From Leptodontidium sp. MPI-SDFR-AT-0119 (taxonomy: Eukaryota; Ascomycota; Leotiomycetes; Helotiales; Leptodontidiaceae), in the NCBI GenBank assembly GCA_020726505.1, contig JAHLEZ010000024.1:372001-436000 (forward strand): a stretch of 64,000 bases of DNA. Reading direction: 5' to 3'. The notes beneath the pieces were generated by a model that was not told where the DNA came from, did not search any database, and saw only the letters and a list, made by a program, of their open reading frames with translations. The translations under genes were made by a program, and so were the position numbers. Positions 34,191 to 46,520 of the stretch are shown here, piece after piece (position 1 is the first letter of the stretch; each line of letters starts with the position of its first letter).

Positions 34191-34685
34191 AGCACAAGAT
34201 ATCGCGCACTAAATTTCGAAGCCGTTTGCGTTAGATTGTTTTGATGAATGACTGGCAGAATGCCCTCAATGGCAGGGTGGATTTCAGAGCTGGGGAACGG
34301 TGGGAAGGAGACGTGAGGAAAGTGCAGCGAGGGAAGTAGGAAGCCGCGCTGGATTATGTTCGCAGCTTAGAGGAGGGGTTCGGTGCTAGCGGCCGCGCCA
34401 CTGGGATCGCAATTGCTTCGCGCAGCCCTGGTGGGGCTGACAAGCGGCAAAGCTCCGTTTCCTAATGCAGAATCACAAACATGCTGCAGTGAACAACACT
34501 TGTCTCAAGCTGGTTGGCCTGGCCTGGCTTGTCCCAGGGGCGCGGAAAATCACGCACCCCTGTTTAGTTAGCGAGGCTGAAGCTTTCAGAATGCGTGTGA
34601 GGGGGAGCCGATTGTGTTGGTGACTGTACCTAAAATTTAGTCTGTACAAAAGGATTTAGTTTACCAACGGGGTATTATGCTTAAT
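34191..34685. other. Upstream region of the HET-ankyrin gene
   Basis: No coding region supported. GC-rich around 34340-34560 and free of the TAG excess, unlike DNA further out. Presumably holds the promoter; I see no clear TATA on the minus strand. Confidence 0.4.
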
Positions 34686-35366
34686 TTAAGTCCGTATAGA
34701 AGAATTTCCCGGGCATAAAATGTGCGGCGGAATTGAGCTGTCAGTATCGCAATTAGAAGGCCAACGACGCAGATTGTCCACGCCAACCGCGCCATCGTCC
34801 TTAACGTACTTTTGCATTAATTCCATCATGATCCGACCAAGCGCTCTCATATCCCGAGCCTCACCCCGCCCATCTACAGTTTCACAGAATTGCAGGTTGG
34901 TCTCGTCAGTTGATTCAGGAACCGGGCATACTAACAAACCAATTTTGATGTTACCCTGGGAGCCCCACAGCTTCCTTGTGTCTGCCGTAACAACATTCTG
35001 TTCTAGACTTGGACTCTGCAGGTTCGATTCTTTTATCTTCCCATTCGTTTCGCTCCATCTTCTCGCTAGATCGTGACGTTCGGGCGCCGGTCGCAGAGTC
35101 GCAGAGTCGAAGACTTTGGGATTGTTGATGAAGGAGGAAGAGCGAGACGAGACGTTCTGCCCCGCGAAAGCGGCACCGAGCCTGCACGCGCTCCGCGGTC
35201 GCGGTTTCCGCATTCGGGCTTGCCGTCTGGACGTGTGGCTGTTGGCGATGAACATGTTTGTGGCCGAGAGACGCTCAGACTCTGGTTTGGACTTCTCTCG
35301 AAACCTAAAGTATTGTTCCTCCATTGAAGTAGCTATGCTGTGGTCGCGTGCTGGTATGGCGACCAT
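34686..35366 (-). pseudogene. Protein-kinase-like C-lobe fragment
   Basis: A 226-codon open frame whose last third reads ARDMRALGRIMMELMQKYVK then DDGAVGVDNLRRWPSNCD, which resembles the C-lobe of kinase-like proteins common near fungal HET genes (memory). No Gly-rich loop, catalytic HRD or DFG motif is visible upstream; the first two thirds are Arg/Ser rich and may not be coding. Further upstream, 35581-35390 is open in another frame (LSNLVVPKFEFNNPGWGHPH). Probably a truncated remnant whose 5' part was separated by the Mutator-like insertion. Confidence 0.35.
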
Positions 35367-35533
35367 GCGAAAAATCTAGCCATGCGAACTTGATTTTTCG
35401 AATGCCCACCAGTCTTCCATGCTCGCATATTCTCGACGTGTGGATGGCCCCACCCAGGATTATTGAATTCAAATTTTGGAACGACTAGGTTGGAGAGCTC
35501 GCACCAGCCTTCTGCTCTCCTGAGTGTTAACAG

Positions 35534-37929
35534 GGCCGTATGTTTCCAATGCCTCGACTTTTCTGGAACATTATTTTGCATGGCTCAGCACCCAAACTGC
35601 AGTGCCGCCCTATGAAACGCGATGTAAACCTGTAAACAACAACACAACAACATAATTCAACTCACAAATTTGTAATATTCGTGCTTTCCATACAATGGCA
35701 GAGTCTTTTATCTCCAACGTTGACCTCGACGCGCTTTTAGCAACGTCAGACCCCTTCGCAGACCTTGGATTTCACCTTCTTGATCAAGAGCTCGATAACG
35801 ACCCTATTCTCCACGCCTCCCAAGAGAAGCCTCCCTCTCTCAAAGTCGGCGATAAATTCAACTCTCTACGAGCCTTCAAAGATGCTGTTATTGATCAAGC
35901 TGTCTATGAGCGTTGGGAACCGCGTTGTAAGAAGAGCGAGATGTTGTATGTGAGGTATACGTGTTTCTTTGAGGACACCTGTCAATGGCGCGCGCGTTGT
36001 AATTGGTCTCCTAAAGCTGAAGAGGCCACGATATCTGTGTGGGAAGGAGAGCATACCTGCTTTGATCAAGTGCGCCATCAACGACCTGTGGTAGCTCGTA
36101 TTGCGTACCTTTTGGAGCTGGTTCCAAAGCTTATGACGGTAGAGCGACGTACTCACATTTCATCGATTCGCGATCAAATCTTGCGGCACACGGAAACCTT
36201 AGTTCAAGATCAGTTGTTGTATCGATTGAAGAGACTATTGACTGAGGACTCTAAAAATCAGCAAGTTGACGACTTTGCAAAGCTCCCTCAATACATTGAT
36301 CGACTCTACAAAGCAAACTTCTACGTAGGCTAAGGGCTAGACGACGAAGCCGACGACTTGATATCAGATCTTTTGTTGACTGAAGGTGACGTCTTTAAAC
36401 GCGTCTTTATTGGTCCTCATACCTCACGGTCGCAATATATTCATTCTTTACCTTTCGTCGCGTTAGATGGCACATACCTTCGGAATTGTTTTAAACAAAC
36501 TCTCCTTCTTGCTGTCGGTCGCACAGGCAATAATGAGAGCTGGATTATGGCGTGGGCAATTGTTGAGTCAGAAAACGACGAATCTTGGTCGTGGTTCGTG
36601 GAAAGATTGGTAAAGACGATACCTGAGCTCGCAAATCAACTCACCTATGGCTCGCAGATTCCATGCGTCATTTCCGATCGAAATTCTTCACTTTTGAAAG
36701 CAATCCTCACCTTCCTTCCTACCGTTACCGACGTATACTGCTGTTGGCACCCATTGAGAAACGTTTTGAACGTTACGAGGCATACAAATAAGAAGGCAAT
36801 CAAGGAGGCTTGGTGGAAATTCCCTTTTGCGAAGAACGAAATCGAATGGAATCGCGCGGTCGCAAAGATGAGAGAATGCGGAGGTCAAGAAGTGGTCAAA
36901 TATATCGAAGGTCTTGATAAATCGAAGTTCTGTGTTTGGAAGCTCCCTGGCGTACGATACGGTCACAACTCTTCAGGCGTCGTGGAAGGACAAAATGGCC
37001 ACATTCGAGAGCTTCGTGAGATGGGAATTATGGAGTTATTAGATGCTTTATAGAATCGATCTTCGCGCAAACGTCAAGTTACTCACGAGGCCGCAAGTCG
37101 ATGGATGAATGATCGCGATCGTTATACTCCTTTTGCGCGGAAGAAGATTATGGCAAATACCTTATGGTCTCGGAAAGGTGCGCAACAAGCCTTGATTACA
37201 GTTCACACGGGGAAAGACAAGGTGTTGGAGGCTCGAATACGTTGTCAATACGATGGGATAGGAGATAGAATACACAACGTGCGTTGTCAAGACTTTTGGT
37301 GCTCTTGCGGCTATTTCCAGGAGTGGCAATTACCTTGTAGCCACGCAATTACAGCTATTCGATTCGCTCGAAGAGATATTTGGGAATGGATTGCTCCGTT
37401 TTGGGAACCTTCATACGTTCAAGTCTCATCTGCGTACCACAACATCGTTGATGATCAAGGAAGCTATGTAAATCAATCTTCATATGCGCACGATCAAGAC
37501 CGATGATATTACCTCAGATTGGACAGATCTAGTATGTAAAGCACCTCAACCAAAGCCAAATAAACCAGGTCCAAATCAAAAGAAGAGAAAAGAGACAGGA
37601 GATATGCCAGAAAAGCCAGCGGAACCTACGGCATGCTCACGTTGCGGGCAAATTGGGCATAATCGGAGGAATAAACAATGCCCTGCGTACCGCGCATAGT
37701 ATAATAGTTGTCAATGTATTCTGCAAGCTTTTTTTTATTAATTTGCGTACTCTTGATTTATTACAATTATGTGAATAGCCTCATTTTTGCCTTTAATTGT
37801 GTTGTTAACCTTCAGTTGTGTTGTTGTTTACAGGTTTACATCGCGTTTCATAGGGCGGCATGCAAATTTGGCGGTTGAGCCATGCAAAATAATGTTCCAG
37901 AAAAGTCGAGGCATTGGAAACATACGGCC
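35534..37929 (+). mobile_element. Mutator-like element (MULE), complete, 2,396 bp
   Basis: Long inverted repeats of about 106 bp (35534-35640 and 37824-37929) start GGCCGTATGTTTCCAATGCC and are near identical except for one patch. They are bounded by the 9-bp direct repeat TGTTAACAG at 35525-35533 and 37930-37938, the Mutator-type target-duplication length. The single gene inside encodes a MULE transposase. Insertion lies where the unmutated HET island meets the decayed SET-gene region. Confidence 0.95.
35695..37699 (+). pseudogene. MULE transposase, two stops and one frameshift
   Basis: The frame from ATG 35695 carries a WRKY-GCM1/FLYWCH-like N-terminal DNA-binding region (RWEPRCKKSEMLYVRYTC; EGEHTCFDQVRHQR) and the MULE core: first Asp in FVALDGTYLRN, second in CVISDRNSS, the CCWHPLRNVL segment and the Glu in SGVVEGQNGHIREL. 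A SWIM finger follows (CSCGYFQEWQLPCSH), then a CCHC knuckle (CSRCGQIGHNRRNKQC). Defects: TAA after NFYVG (36331-36333), TAG after LLDAL (37051-37053) and a one-base shift near 37480. Both stops fit C-to-T at Gln codons. DDE residues are all present, so loss is recent and the element is probably immobile unless helped in trans. Confidence 0.92.
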
Positions 37930-38239
37930 TGTTAACAGAGAGTCGCGAACCCTCTTCCTCCAGTCATAGAGGAAGGTCTACCTCCTCGTTCTAACCTCAA
38001 ACGACAAATGTCATAAGACAACGGTCAAAGCAGTTTGGCACTTCAACCCCATGACTCGGTTTATAAACGAGATCACTGCGCTATTTTGCTTCGATCGGCA
38101 AATACTCTTAGCCGCAGCTTATATTTATCGCTACGTGGTGATGGAAGACGTGGTAGATAAAGTTGAAAGTATTAAGAGACGACTTAATAGATAAGTCGAA
38201 AATTTCAAGATATTATTTAGTAGCAGGAATAGAGACTAT

Positions 38240-39935
38240 CGCTTAACACATACGAACACGCAGCCGAGTTGGATGGCGCAACTCTGCAAGTCCCTGGATG
38301 ATATTTCTGCAGACTTACGAACTGTTAAGGCGACGCTCAGCACACGTATACCGAGCGGCAACGGCCTTTCACAGACTAATACTATGGCGAATACTATGAT
38401 AGAAATCGAAACACAACATAGTACTCCCACACAAATCCTGTGTAGACTAACGCCTCTAGCTGTCACCAAGAGCCGAGGGAAGGCACACCCGCTCTGTGAG
38501 GAAGGTCGCGATCTACATGCGAGAACGACAACTCACTTAGAGGCCCAGGGTCAAGTATCACCTGTAGAAACATAATCTAGTGAAGTAGTGCGTCCGCTAC
38601 GAAAACCTACAGCTACTCACAATCGACTCTCCCGAACAAACACGAAAGCTGCCTTAGAAGCGCTGAACGAGCCTTCAACCGTTACTGAGAGAAAGAGGAA
38701 AACCACACAGACCGAGATCTAGCCAAGTAAGCCCAAAGTTGCACCCTAAGTTAGTATCCTCTCGGAGGCAGTACGTGGGAAGGAGGCATTTTATCTCTTG
38801 CGCACTTTAGTTCGCAACTGGAGAGACTAGTCGACGCCGTTATTTGAAGTCAACAAGGACAACAAAATTACAATGCAACTTGTGCGTGTGATTAGCTTCG
38901 GAGAGGAAAGATCACCGCTTATTAAATTCTTGAACCGCTTCGCGAAAGTTAAGTTAGCCGATGTGATAGACAGCGGAAAGGCAGGCCGTAGCTCTATAGA
39001 TCCAGAGAGTCTTAACGAGCTTATAGATAGGCTAAAGTAGGCGCGAACGAAACAGAACCGCACGCGTTTACATCATTACTTTAAAGAAGGCCGGCGATAG
39101 AGAAGGCTGTGTAGCAATTTCGACGGCCTCTTGTGTCTCATTCCACCGAATCGAGAAGATAAGGGAGCCGCTCAAAGGATATCCGGCCGTACATATTACG
39201 AACTAAGCCAGTACGATATATAGCAGTTCCACTCGCTATTAAGCTCCGACCAGTTTATGCCTCTATCTCAAATTAGAAACACCCTCCAAATGTCGATCTG
39301 GCAAAATACAGAGGTTCCAGAATTCGAATAGGAGAGCGAGGATCCCCTGGAACTCGATCAGTTATCCGCCAAGGAGCTAGCTCCCTTCATAAAGGAGTTT
39401 CATTCGATAGAAGAGAACGAGGTCACGAAATATGAATGGCCGAAACCCGATTGTTAGCCCTGGGAATGGCCTAGATCCCCTAGCTGGGTTCCCCCATGTA
39501 ATCTCTGCGACGAAGGAGATTGTAATTGTATTGTTTCATGCTTGCCTCGGACTCGACCTCGAATCAGTAACAAGCCTGGAAAGGGCCAAGGCGTTCGAGC
39601 GGTTAGTATATACAGAAAAGACTGAATCTTAGGGGAGCTTCTTAGAGAGTTTGTGCCTCTTGACACATTTAATAATAGCTGGTCTATAGAATTCAGAAGG
39701 CCTGATCTTAGCGACGAGCCTGTCGCGCAAATTGATTCGAAAAAGATAAGAAATTAGGTTTAGAAAGTTAACTACTCGTGTGATCCTTTAGTAGAGTATA
39801 AGGTAATGAAGATATCTGAAATGTGGAGACAGATGATTGTTGCAGTCAGGGACATATCACACGACGAGGAAGTAACTGCCTTCTGTGGAACGAATTTTCT
39901 ACGAGGGCAAGGAAAGAGCTGTACTTGTAGTATAT
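38240..39935 (+). pseudogene. SET-domain (lysine methyltransferase-like) protein, decayed
   Basis: Near 39490-39930 the plus strand reads PPCNLCDEGDCNCIVSCLPR, GKGQGVRAV, stop, ILGELLREFVPLDTF, VAQIDSKKIRN, KVNYSCDPLVEY, MIVAVRDISHDEEVTAF and CGTNFLRGQGKSCTCS. In order these match a Cys-rich pre-SET, the GxG motif, the NHSCxPN motif (NYSCDPL here), the E-E-[IL]-T/YG motif (Tyr replaced by Cys) and a post-SET Cys group. Upstream, about 38270-39040 is open but polar and low complexity. Stops are TAG with one TGA. Substrate cannot be inferred. Confidence 0.62.
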
Positions 39936-40329
39936 ATAGTAGATAGACATTAGCATAGATAAGAGAGAAATTTGACTAGACCCAGACTCGCTGTGTGCAC
40001 GAGCCATAATAGGAAAATTTCTTATAGTGGCCCGTGCACACCCCACCGTGAGCTTCTAATCAATACCGGAATCGATCGTCTTCCTCCGATAGAGCTAGAA
40101 GATCCCCCTACACCCTCAGCCTGCCTTGCGCGTCAAGAGACGCGCCTTCATTACTTATCCAGATGCTATCGTAGGTTTTCCTTATATAGCTAATCTCATT
40201 ATCAGTAACGCCTAACTCGTCCTTTGGGATCTAAATAACAGGACGAGCCGAAGTTAGAGCTTTATCTTTGGGCTCTGATTAAGATATGTCAGGCAAAACT
40301 ACTAATTTCTTCAGTATTCCTCGATACCT
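39936..40329. other. Decayed intergenic stretch
   Basis: Short frames only; no domain seen. Confidence 0.4.
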
Positions 40330-42625
40330 TTAGGTCCACTGTGCCTTACCTTCAATGCCAACTTAATCCCTAGGCTACTTGATAACCTTCGTAAACGGCA
40401 GCTAGTGTAGCTTATGTCTATAGTTCAAGGTGTAATGAAATAACCCCGTCAACAATGTGGCGAATATCATAATTATTACTTGCGCAGTGTATGTAGCTTT
40501 ACTGTCCGTGTCGCGCACAAAAAAGAACAATCCGATCAAGCACAGTTCTATAAAATAGAAGCCTGTGAACAGCTAGCGTATTGCAGTAGGGTAAAACAGA
40601 CCACTAGGAGTGAGGCCCGGTTCCGTGAGTATCGGTGGATAGGATCGACAGAGTAACTAAAGAACCCTAAAGTAGATGATACTAAAGACTAAAATAAGAG
40701 GGGCAATCACTGAATAGATAATGCCTAAAGGAATGTCAGTCGAACTCTGACTTACAAACTAAGAAACGAACCTATGTATATAACATTCGTGAGTACTAGT
40801 ATGAACGTTCCCTAGTTCTATAGGCCTACATTTTAGCCTCTTACCCACTTTTCTTTGGCCGTCTTGTCGAATAGAGGGGAGAGAACGAATACGGACAGAA
40901 GCCTGTTAACTTCTACGAGGGTCGAGACAACCGTCGTGAATGTATATATCAAGATGTAAGAGAAGAAGTAATTATATGCCTTGGGTAGATTCTGAGCAAG
41001 GACTACCGGGGTCGACGTAATATTGTCTTTTAAGTCTCTAACGAGAGTTGTGATGCCTACTGAGAGGGAAACGGTGAGGAAAACCTGCACAAATAAGAAC
41101 GTATAGTAGTAGATCTAAACGTGGTTTTCGACAACTTGACGCGAATGGTGTCCTTGTACATTCGTAAGTAGGCGTATTACGACTAGGACCGCGGCAGTGA
41201 TTAGGGCTAGTATTGCGGGAGGCAGAACTCCTTGAATGACCGCTACTAACCAACTTGGGATTGAATCGATCCATCGCAGCCATGGCACTACCTTAACTAG
41301 GTATTCGATCTGAGAAATCGACCCTATAATTGTAATAGGGAATGCGAACCTAAGGGTAAGTAAGGCGACGAGGAAATAGACAACGGACGTTCGGATGCAA
41401 TGCTGCCACCAGCTAATCGACATATTGCGCCAAATTGTATCAGTTGCCACAGTTCCCTGCTTAAGCGTCTATATAGGGGGAACTCGAGCCTTGAGTGCCA
41501 GAGCCGCAAGCGGTATCGAGAGGGCTCTATTAAAATACACCAAAGCTGAGTTTATTAGAGGAAACTCATTCGGGTAGAGTTAATACCAATCGATCTCGAG
41601 ATTGTGTCGCGCAACTTCTGCACGGAGATAATAGATAGCATCCACGCGAGGCCCCAGAAGAGGTATAGCCGGCAGCCATGGGGAGAGTGGGAGTCGCATA
41701 GACGGGCGATCATTGCGATGCAAGTACTTTATCCAAGGAGGCAAAGATGTGTTATCATCGTCAGGGTTGTTACCCTCTACTCGCTAAAGAAACTTCCTTT
41801 GATAATTTGCCTTTATTATGAGCGTGGTCTCTACAGCCTCCAGCTTCCTTATTAATGCGTCTCGACGGCACAGTTTCGTGCGTAAACTAGAAAAATCCCG
41901 ATTTATCGTTACTTTATGTACGCCCCCACTAATGTTACGAAAACGTCGCTTGATTTTGTTAGCGGAGAGCTGCTTTATTGAAGTGGAGGTAAGGAGGAGA
42001 TATGATCCTTTATAGCCGTCCCATCCAAAGTTACTCTAGAGTCTAGTATAATCTAAGAGTTCACTTTAAATAGTGTAATAGATTGAAATAATAACAAACA
42101 TAGCAAGTACCAAGTGAACCCAGTACCTCCCTGTGTGCGAAAGACTAATATTAGAATAACTTAAGCGATCTAATCCTCGAACACCTCCAAGTTCATTCCT
42201 GCTATTAATTATATTTAATAGAAGAAGCACTGGCAGTATTACTAGTCCAAGAACAATAAAAATCTTCAATACAGTCTGTAAATATCGGTCGAAGAGGTAG
42301 TTTTAGAACCCTGACACATGTTTTAACTTAGGGTCCGGAATTAGCGAGAGGAGCATCCGCAGTTGTAGCGGAACTGGCTTCCATTTCGTATCCAGGACTT
42401 GACGTGCTCGTTAGTGACTTTATATTAGTATAGTTGTCTTAAACATTCACTGAGAAAACCTACTAGTACTCGGGACATTTCCATTTAAGAAGTATGTACG
42501 CTATGAGCCCTAATGCAAGGATTACTCCGGATGTTGTAAGAGATGCGAGGAAGGTGGCTAATAACTCGCCCTAGGAACTCTGCGCTTTCCCAGCAGCTTG
42601 ATCTAAAACATCGTTAACCCTGCTA
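40330..42625 (-). pseudogene. CSC1/OSCA-like (DUF221) calcium-permeable channel, decayed
   Basis: Minus-strand fragments in order: a first membrane helix near 42560 (LLATFLASLTTSGVILALGL); KIFIVLGLVILPVLLLLNII and GLDRLSYSNISLSHTGRYWV near 42250-42120; the 7TM core RFAFPITIIGSISQIEYLVK, WIDSIPSWLVAVIQGVLPP near 41380-41210; VFLTVSLSVGITTLVRDLKD and LAQNLPKAYNYFFSYILIYT near 41080-40940; GLFYPTAI, then IGLFFFVRDTDSKATYTAQ near 40570-40480. This is the CSC1-like layout. TAG/TAA codons replace Gln at several points (for example after VVENHV). The 4-kb transposon sits at its 5' end at a TA. Confidence 0.82.
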
Positions 42626-42702
42626 CAGTCAGTCCGGCTCAAACACGGTAAATTTAAAAAAGTAGTAATATAAAGTATCTGTCTAAACCATATTATGCAG
42701 TT

Positions 42703-42800
42703 AATTGCTAGCGCTCGAACGGACCCACTTTTATCCCAATTGGGCTAGCGGATAAAAAGTTGTTATTAGATAAGTAAGGTCTTGGCGGGATCAAAATATT
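42703..42800. repeat. Subterminal direct repeat, left copy
   Basis: AATTGCTAGCGCTCGAACGG then ACCCACTTTTATC and GGGATCAAAA recur in the same orientation at 46425-46520 near the other end. Such direct subterminal repeats could be transposase-binding sites or mark internal asymmetry between ends. Confidence 0.75.
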
Positions 42801-43257
42801 TTGAGATTTTATTTTTTATATAATCATGTTTTTAAAATCCATTAATGATTTTTTTTGAATTATTTTTCTTTCTAAATTTATTATTAATTATTATATAGCC
42901 TTTGATAAGAAAAAATTTTTAGTTTTATTAGCCAGCCCCACTTTATTTAAAAACAATTCACTTTTCTAATAATATAAAAATTAAAAAAGTATTAACTTAA
43001 AGTTTATTTAATAAAATGACTTATAAAACAATATATTATAAGTTTAATAAATATTTAGTGAGTGACTGATTACTAATGCTTAGTCATTAGCGTAAAAGCA
43101 CTCATTTTATTGCTTAAGAATCCTTTTTCTGTCTAGAAACTTCTTTTTCTTAAAATATTAACAACTAGATTCTCAAGAAGATTCTGAATAAAGCACTTTT
43201 ATAACTGCTGAGCTAGCTACCGCGCTAGCAAATAAATACAAAATCTAACCAATGAAA

Positions 43258-46243
43258 TTAAGCCAAGTGATCTATCTCTAAGGGGTTACCCTCTGGTACT
43301 ATATCGAACTCTTTCATCCACGCTTCTGTAATATACCTGTGGCCGCTTTGTTTTTTAACACACCAAGCTGCTTGCTTTACGCTAAGCCCTTTCCGGTAAG
43401 CGTCCATAAAGCGTGAAGCTCTATTAATATACCTTCGAAGTGTATTAAGAGGGCAAGAATCAAGAGCTTTAAAAGCAGCTTCTCGAGCCTATAAAATAAA
43501 TAAATATATAAGTAAATATATCAAAAGGGTAGGTAAAAAGTGATACGTACGTCGTCAAAGGTAGTCTTCCAAACCTGTCGATAGAGGTTTTTACAATAGG
43601 CCCAATACATCTCAATTGGGTTTAGCTCGCAGTGAAACTTCGGTAAAAAGAGACACTTATGGCCTCTAGCCAATAATATCTCTTCTAGAGCTGATTTTTG
43701 CTCAAAGAAGTCCTTGTGATTGGCTAGAATCCTTGCTAAGCAACAACTAGCCTTCTTAGTCGGAGGCCAAGAGAGGAGGTTATTACACCTCTTTTTTGCT
43801 TCCCCGGTACACTTGGCGATTGGAAGCTTTTTACCTATAATTAATTAATAAATTATTCCGAAACTAACAGTTAATAACGTACCGGTAGGTAAACACCCTC
43901 TCTCTGCGAGAATTTGCTTAATTCCCTTTGGTGTTTCTTCGATTATTGTCTTTTTAACCCTCTTTTTTTTACCAGGAATTTCAACCTTAATAACCTTCTC
44001 TACCTTATAGTTAAGCTCTTGAATAGTACCAACTAGCCCACGAGCTTGCTTAGCTTCGCTAATATCAGGAGGAAAGTATGTGTCCTAGAATTTGAGTTAG
44101 TATGTCCTAAATAGGAAGGTATAACTGAAATACCTTTTGAGGTAAAGGGGCCCCCCCTTCTCCAAGATTCATAGCAAAAGCGTTTAAAGCCCCACTTCCC
44201 TTGCTAGCGTGAGCACTTGATTGGTCAAAAACAAAGACAGCTACCTTATTAGGGTGCTTTTCTTCAAATATATCAATAGCCTCTTCTACTTGCTCTAATA
44301 GTTGCTTTGTATCCCAATATTCGATTTTTTGCGGCCCCCCCGGATATATGATTTTCCGAGCATCTTTCTGACCAATAGTAAGCCTCCCTTCAAGACTTAT
44401 AAAGTCAGAAACGTGAATAAGGCCTCCTTTACTTTTAGAGGGCATTTTTTGTTGATTCTTGTCTAACCAAATACGAGTAGAATAGTCCTTGGCGTGAAAG
44501 CAACTTTCGTCGTGGTAATAAATAACGTGCTCTTTCTCCCCTGGTGGTAAAGTTGGTAAAATCGGTTGTAATACTTTATTAGCGTCTTCTTCGTAATTCG
44601 TAGTTAACGATTAGTAAAGAGCTATTTGCGGTAGGAATTCTTTTTGACGATATTCAATAACATCTTCTCTCTCGTGGCCGTCAACGTAAACTCCCTTCTT
44701 TTCTTCGGTAGCGTAAAAACCAAGACGATTTAACCACTTATAAGTAGTCGTTCTACTAAGTGGTTTCCATTCTTTTGGCTTTTTACCGGCCTTATTACGT
44801 GTACCGGTAGTATTGCTAAGAAGAGGTTTCTTATGCTTTTTAGCCGAAGCAAGTAGCCGAGGCATGATTTGCGTATTAAGGGCGTGTCGAAATCCCTTTG
44901 GTGTAACCGTAGCTAGCTTTTGAGCTAATAACCAAGCTCTACAAGCTTTATAAACGTCTTCGTTATCAAGATAAGAGCGATTCTTTTGCTTGCCACCACG
45001 AGTTTCGATTGGTAAATAACCGTAGGTTCGATAATAGAGATATAAAGCTCTAATCTTTCGGGCAAGGGTTTTTCCGTTTCCGGTAGGGTGATTACTTTCG
45101 GCAACAAGTAGAGAGGCTTCGATTCTACCTCTACGAGGTCTCTTTTTTAAGAGGTTTTGAACGTATTGTTGAATAAGCGAATATTCAAAACGTACGCGAG
45201 GAAGTAGCGAAAGGTGCTTATTATTGACTTGTTTTTTAATCGAATCGAGCACTTCTCTATAAGTTCTTGGCGTAGTAAGAGACTCAGAGGTAAGATCAAT
45301 AGCGTCGCCAATAAGAGAGTCTAATAAAAGCTCTCTTCGTCCACTATCAAAAAACTCAACGTCGTTGATATTATCTAACTCAATAGAGTTATCTTCGGCT
45401 TCGAATTCGGCCTCCACTTGAGCGTCAAAATCAGAATCTTTGTCGTCGTCGCTATCGTCGTTAAAATCGATATCTTCGAATATATCTTCTTCTTCTTCTT
45501 CAGGAGGTAAAGATAAAGGTTTTGGCTTAAAAAAAGCAGAAAGAGGTTGTTGAGTTGTTGACTTAATAGCCAAAGAACCAACTGAGCCAGAGGGTGTTTT
45601 GTTGACTTTTTGAAGCGAGGTTTGTCGATTTAACTCTCGTTGAGCAGCTCTAGCTCGTTTACGAGTTGCCGAAGATTTCTCTTCAAGAGGGGCCAATTTA
45701 CTCTTATAAGAGCCTTTAGATTCTAATTTAAAAGTTAGTTATATTAAATATATATAAAGATAGTAAACACTTACTAAAAGTTGGTAAATTAATCACTTTC
45801 TCAAGTGGCACAGTTAAGTTACCCTTTGAGTCGATTATTGACTGACGAAAGTACTTAGAGGTTTTAAACTCTTCAGTAACTTCCTTCTCAATATCTGATT
45901 CGTCGATATCCTCCCTGTCTAGCCTATCCGGGCCTAGCTCTTTAAGATCTTGATCTAAAAACTCGTTGGCTTGAGTTATATCATCTTCTTCTTCGTCCTC
46001 GCTCTCTGATTCGCTAATAACTTGAGCTCTTCTTTCTTCCGCGAACTCTAATTCGTCGACTTGACTACTATTAAAAGCAGTAGGTGTTGTAGTAGCAATA
46101 AGCTTCGTAGGGCGTAAAGGCAAAGGTAAAGAACTAGAGGCTTCAGGTGTTTGTTGACGTAGTCGCTTTGCAATTGGCTGAATAGGCGAGCCAGGAGGTG
46201 ATTTAGCGAGTGTAACGCTTCTACTACGCTTTGAAGGAGCCAT
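43258..46243 (-). pseudogene. DDE transposase, 924 codons with a single in-frame TAA
   Basis: Exons 46243-45775, 45722-44134, 44084-43883, 43834-43551 and 43488-43258 join in phase through introns of 52, 49, 48 and 62 nt. The N-terminus has two acidic disordered stretches (SESESEDEEEDDITQANE; EEEEDIFEDIDFNDD). A helix-turn-helix region follows (PLSRTTTYKWLNRLGFYATE, GVYVDGHEREDV), then the catalytic motifs: YYHDESCFHAKDYST, then VFVFDQSSAHAS and FHCELNPIEMYWAYCKN, matching D-D-E of the Tc1/mariner-IS630 group. One nonsense codon, TAA 44613-44611, follows LPQIALY just before the first catalytic Asp. Everything else is intact. Confidence 0.9.
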
Positions 46244-46424
46244 AATAAGTGTTGTGGAAGTGGTGGTTAAGAGAGTAGTAGTGGTGGTGGTAATATTAAG
46301 GTAGAGTTGACGTTGAAAGTTAAAGATATTTTAGCTCGCTTAATATTAAGCTAAGGAACACCAATAATAATTAATTGTCAAAACTCCACGTTTAATAAAA
46401 CTCTCTAATCCATCTTATAGATCT

Positions 46425-46520
46425 AATTGCTAGCTCTCGAATGGACCCACTTTTATCTAAATCGGGCTTAGTATCGTAAAGTTATATCGTTGCCAAGACA
46501 AAGGGATCAAAAATTTTGAA
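46425..46520. repeat. Subterminal direct repeat, right copy
   Basis: Partner of 42703-42800, differing by a few transitions and small gaps (AATTGCTAGCTCTCGAATGG then ACCCACTTTTATC and GGGATCAAAA). Confidence 0.75.

Noticed and set aside
35073..35379. Overlapping plus-strand frames at the kinase-like fragment
   Set aside because: Two different frames overlap each other and the minus frame with no motif in any; not supported.
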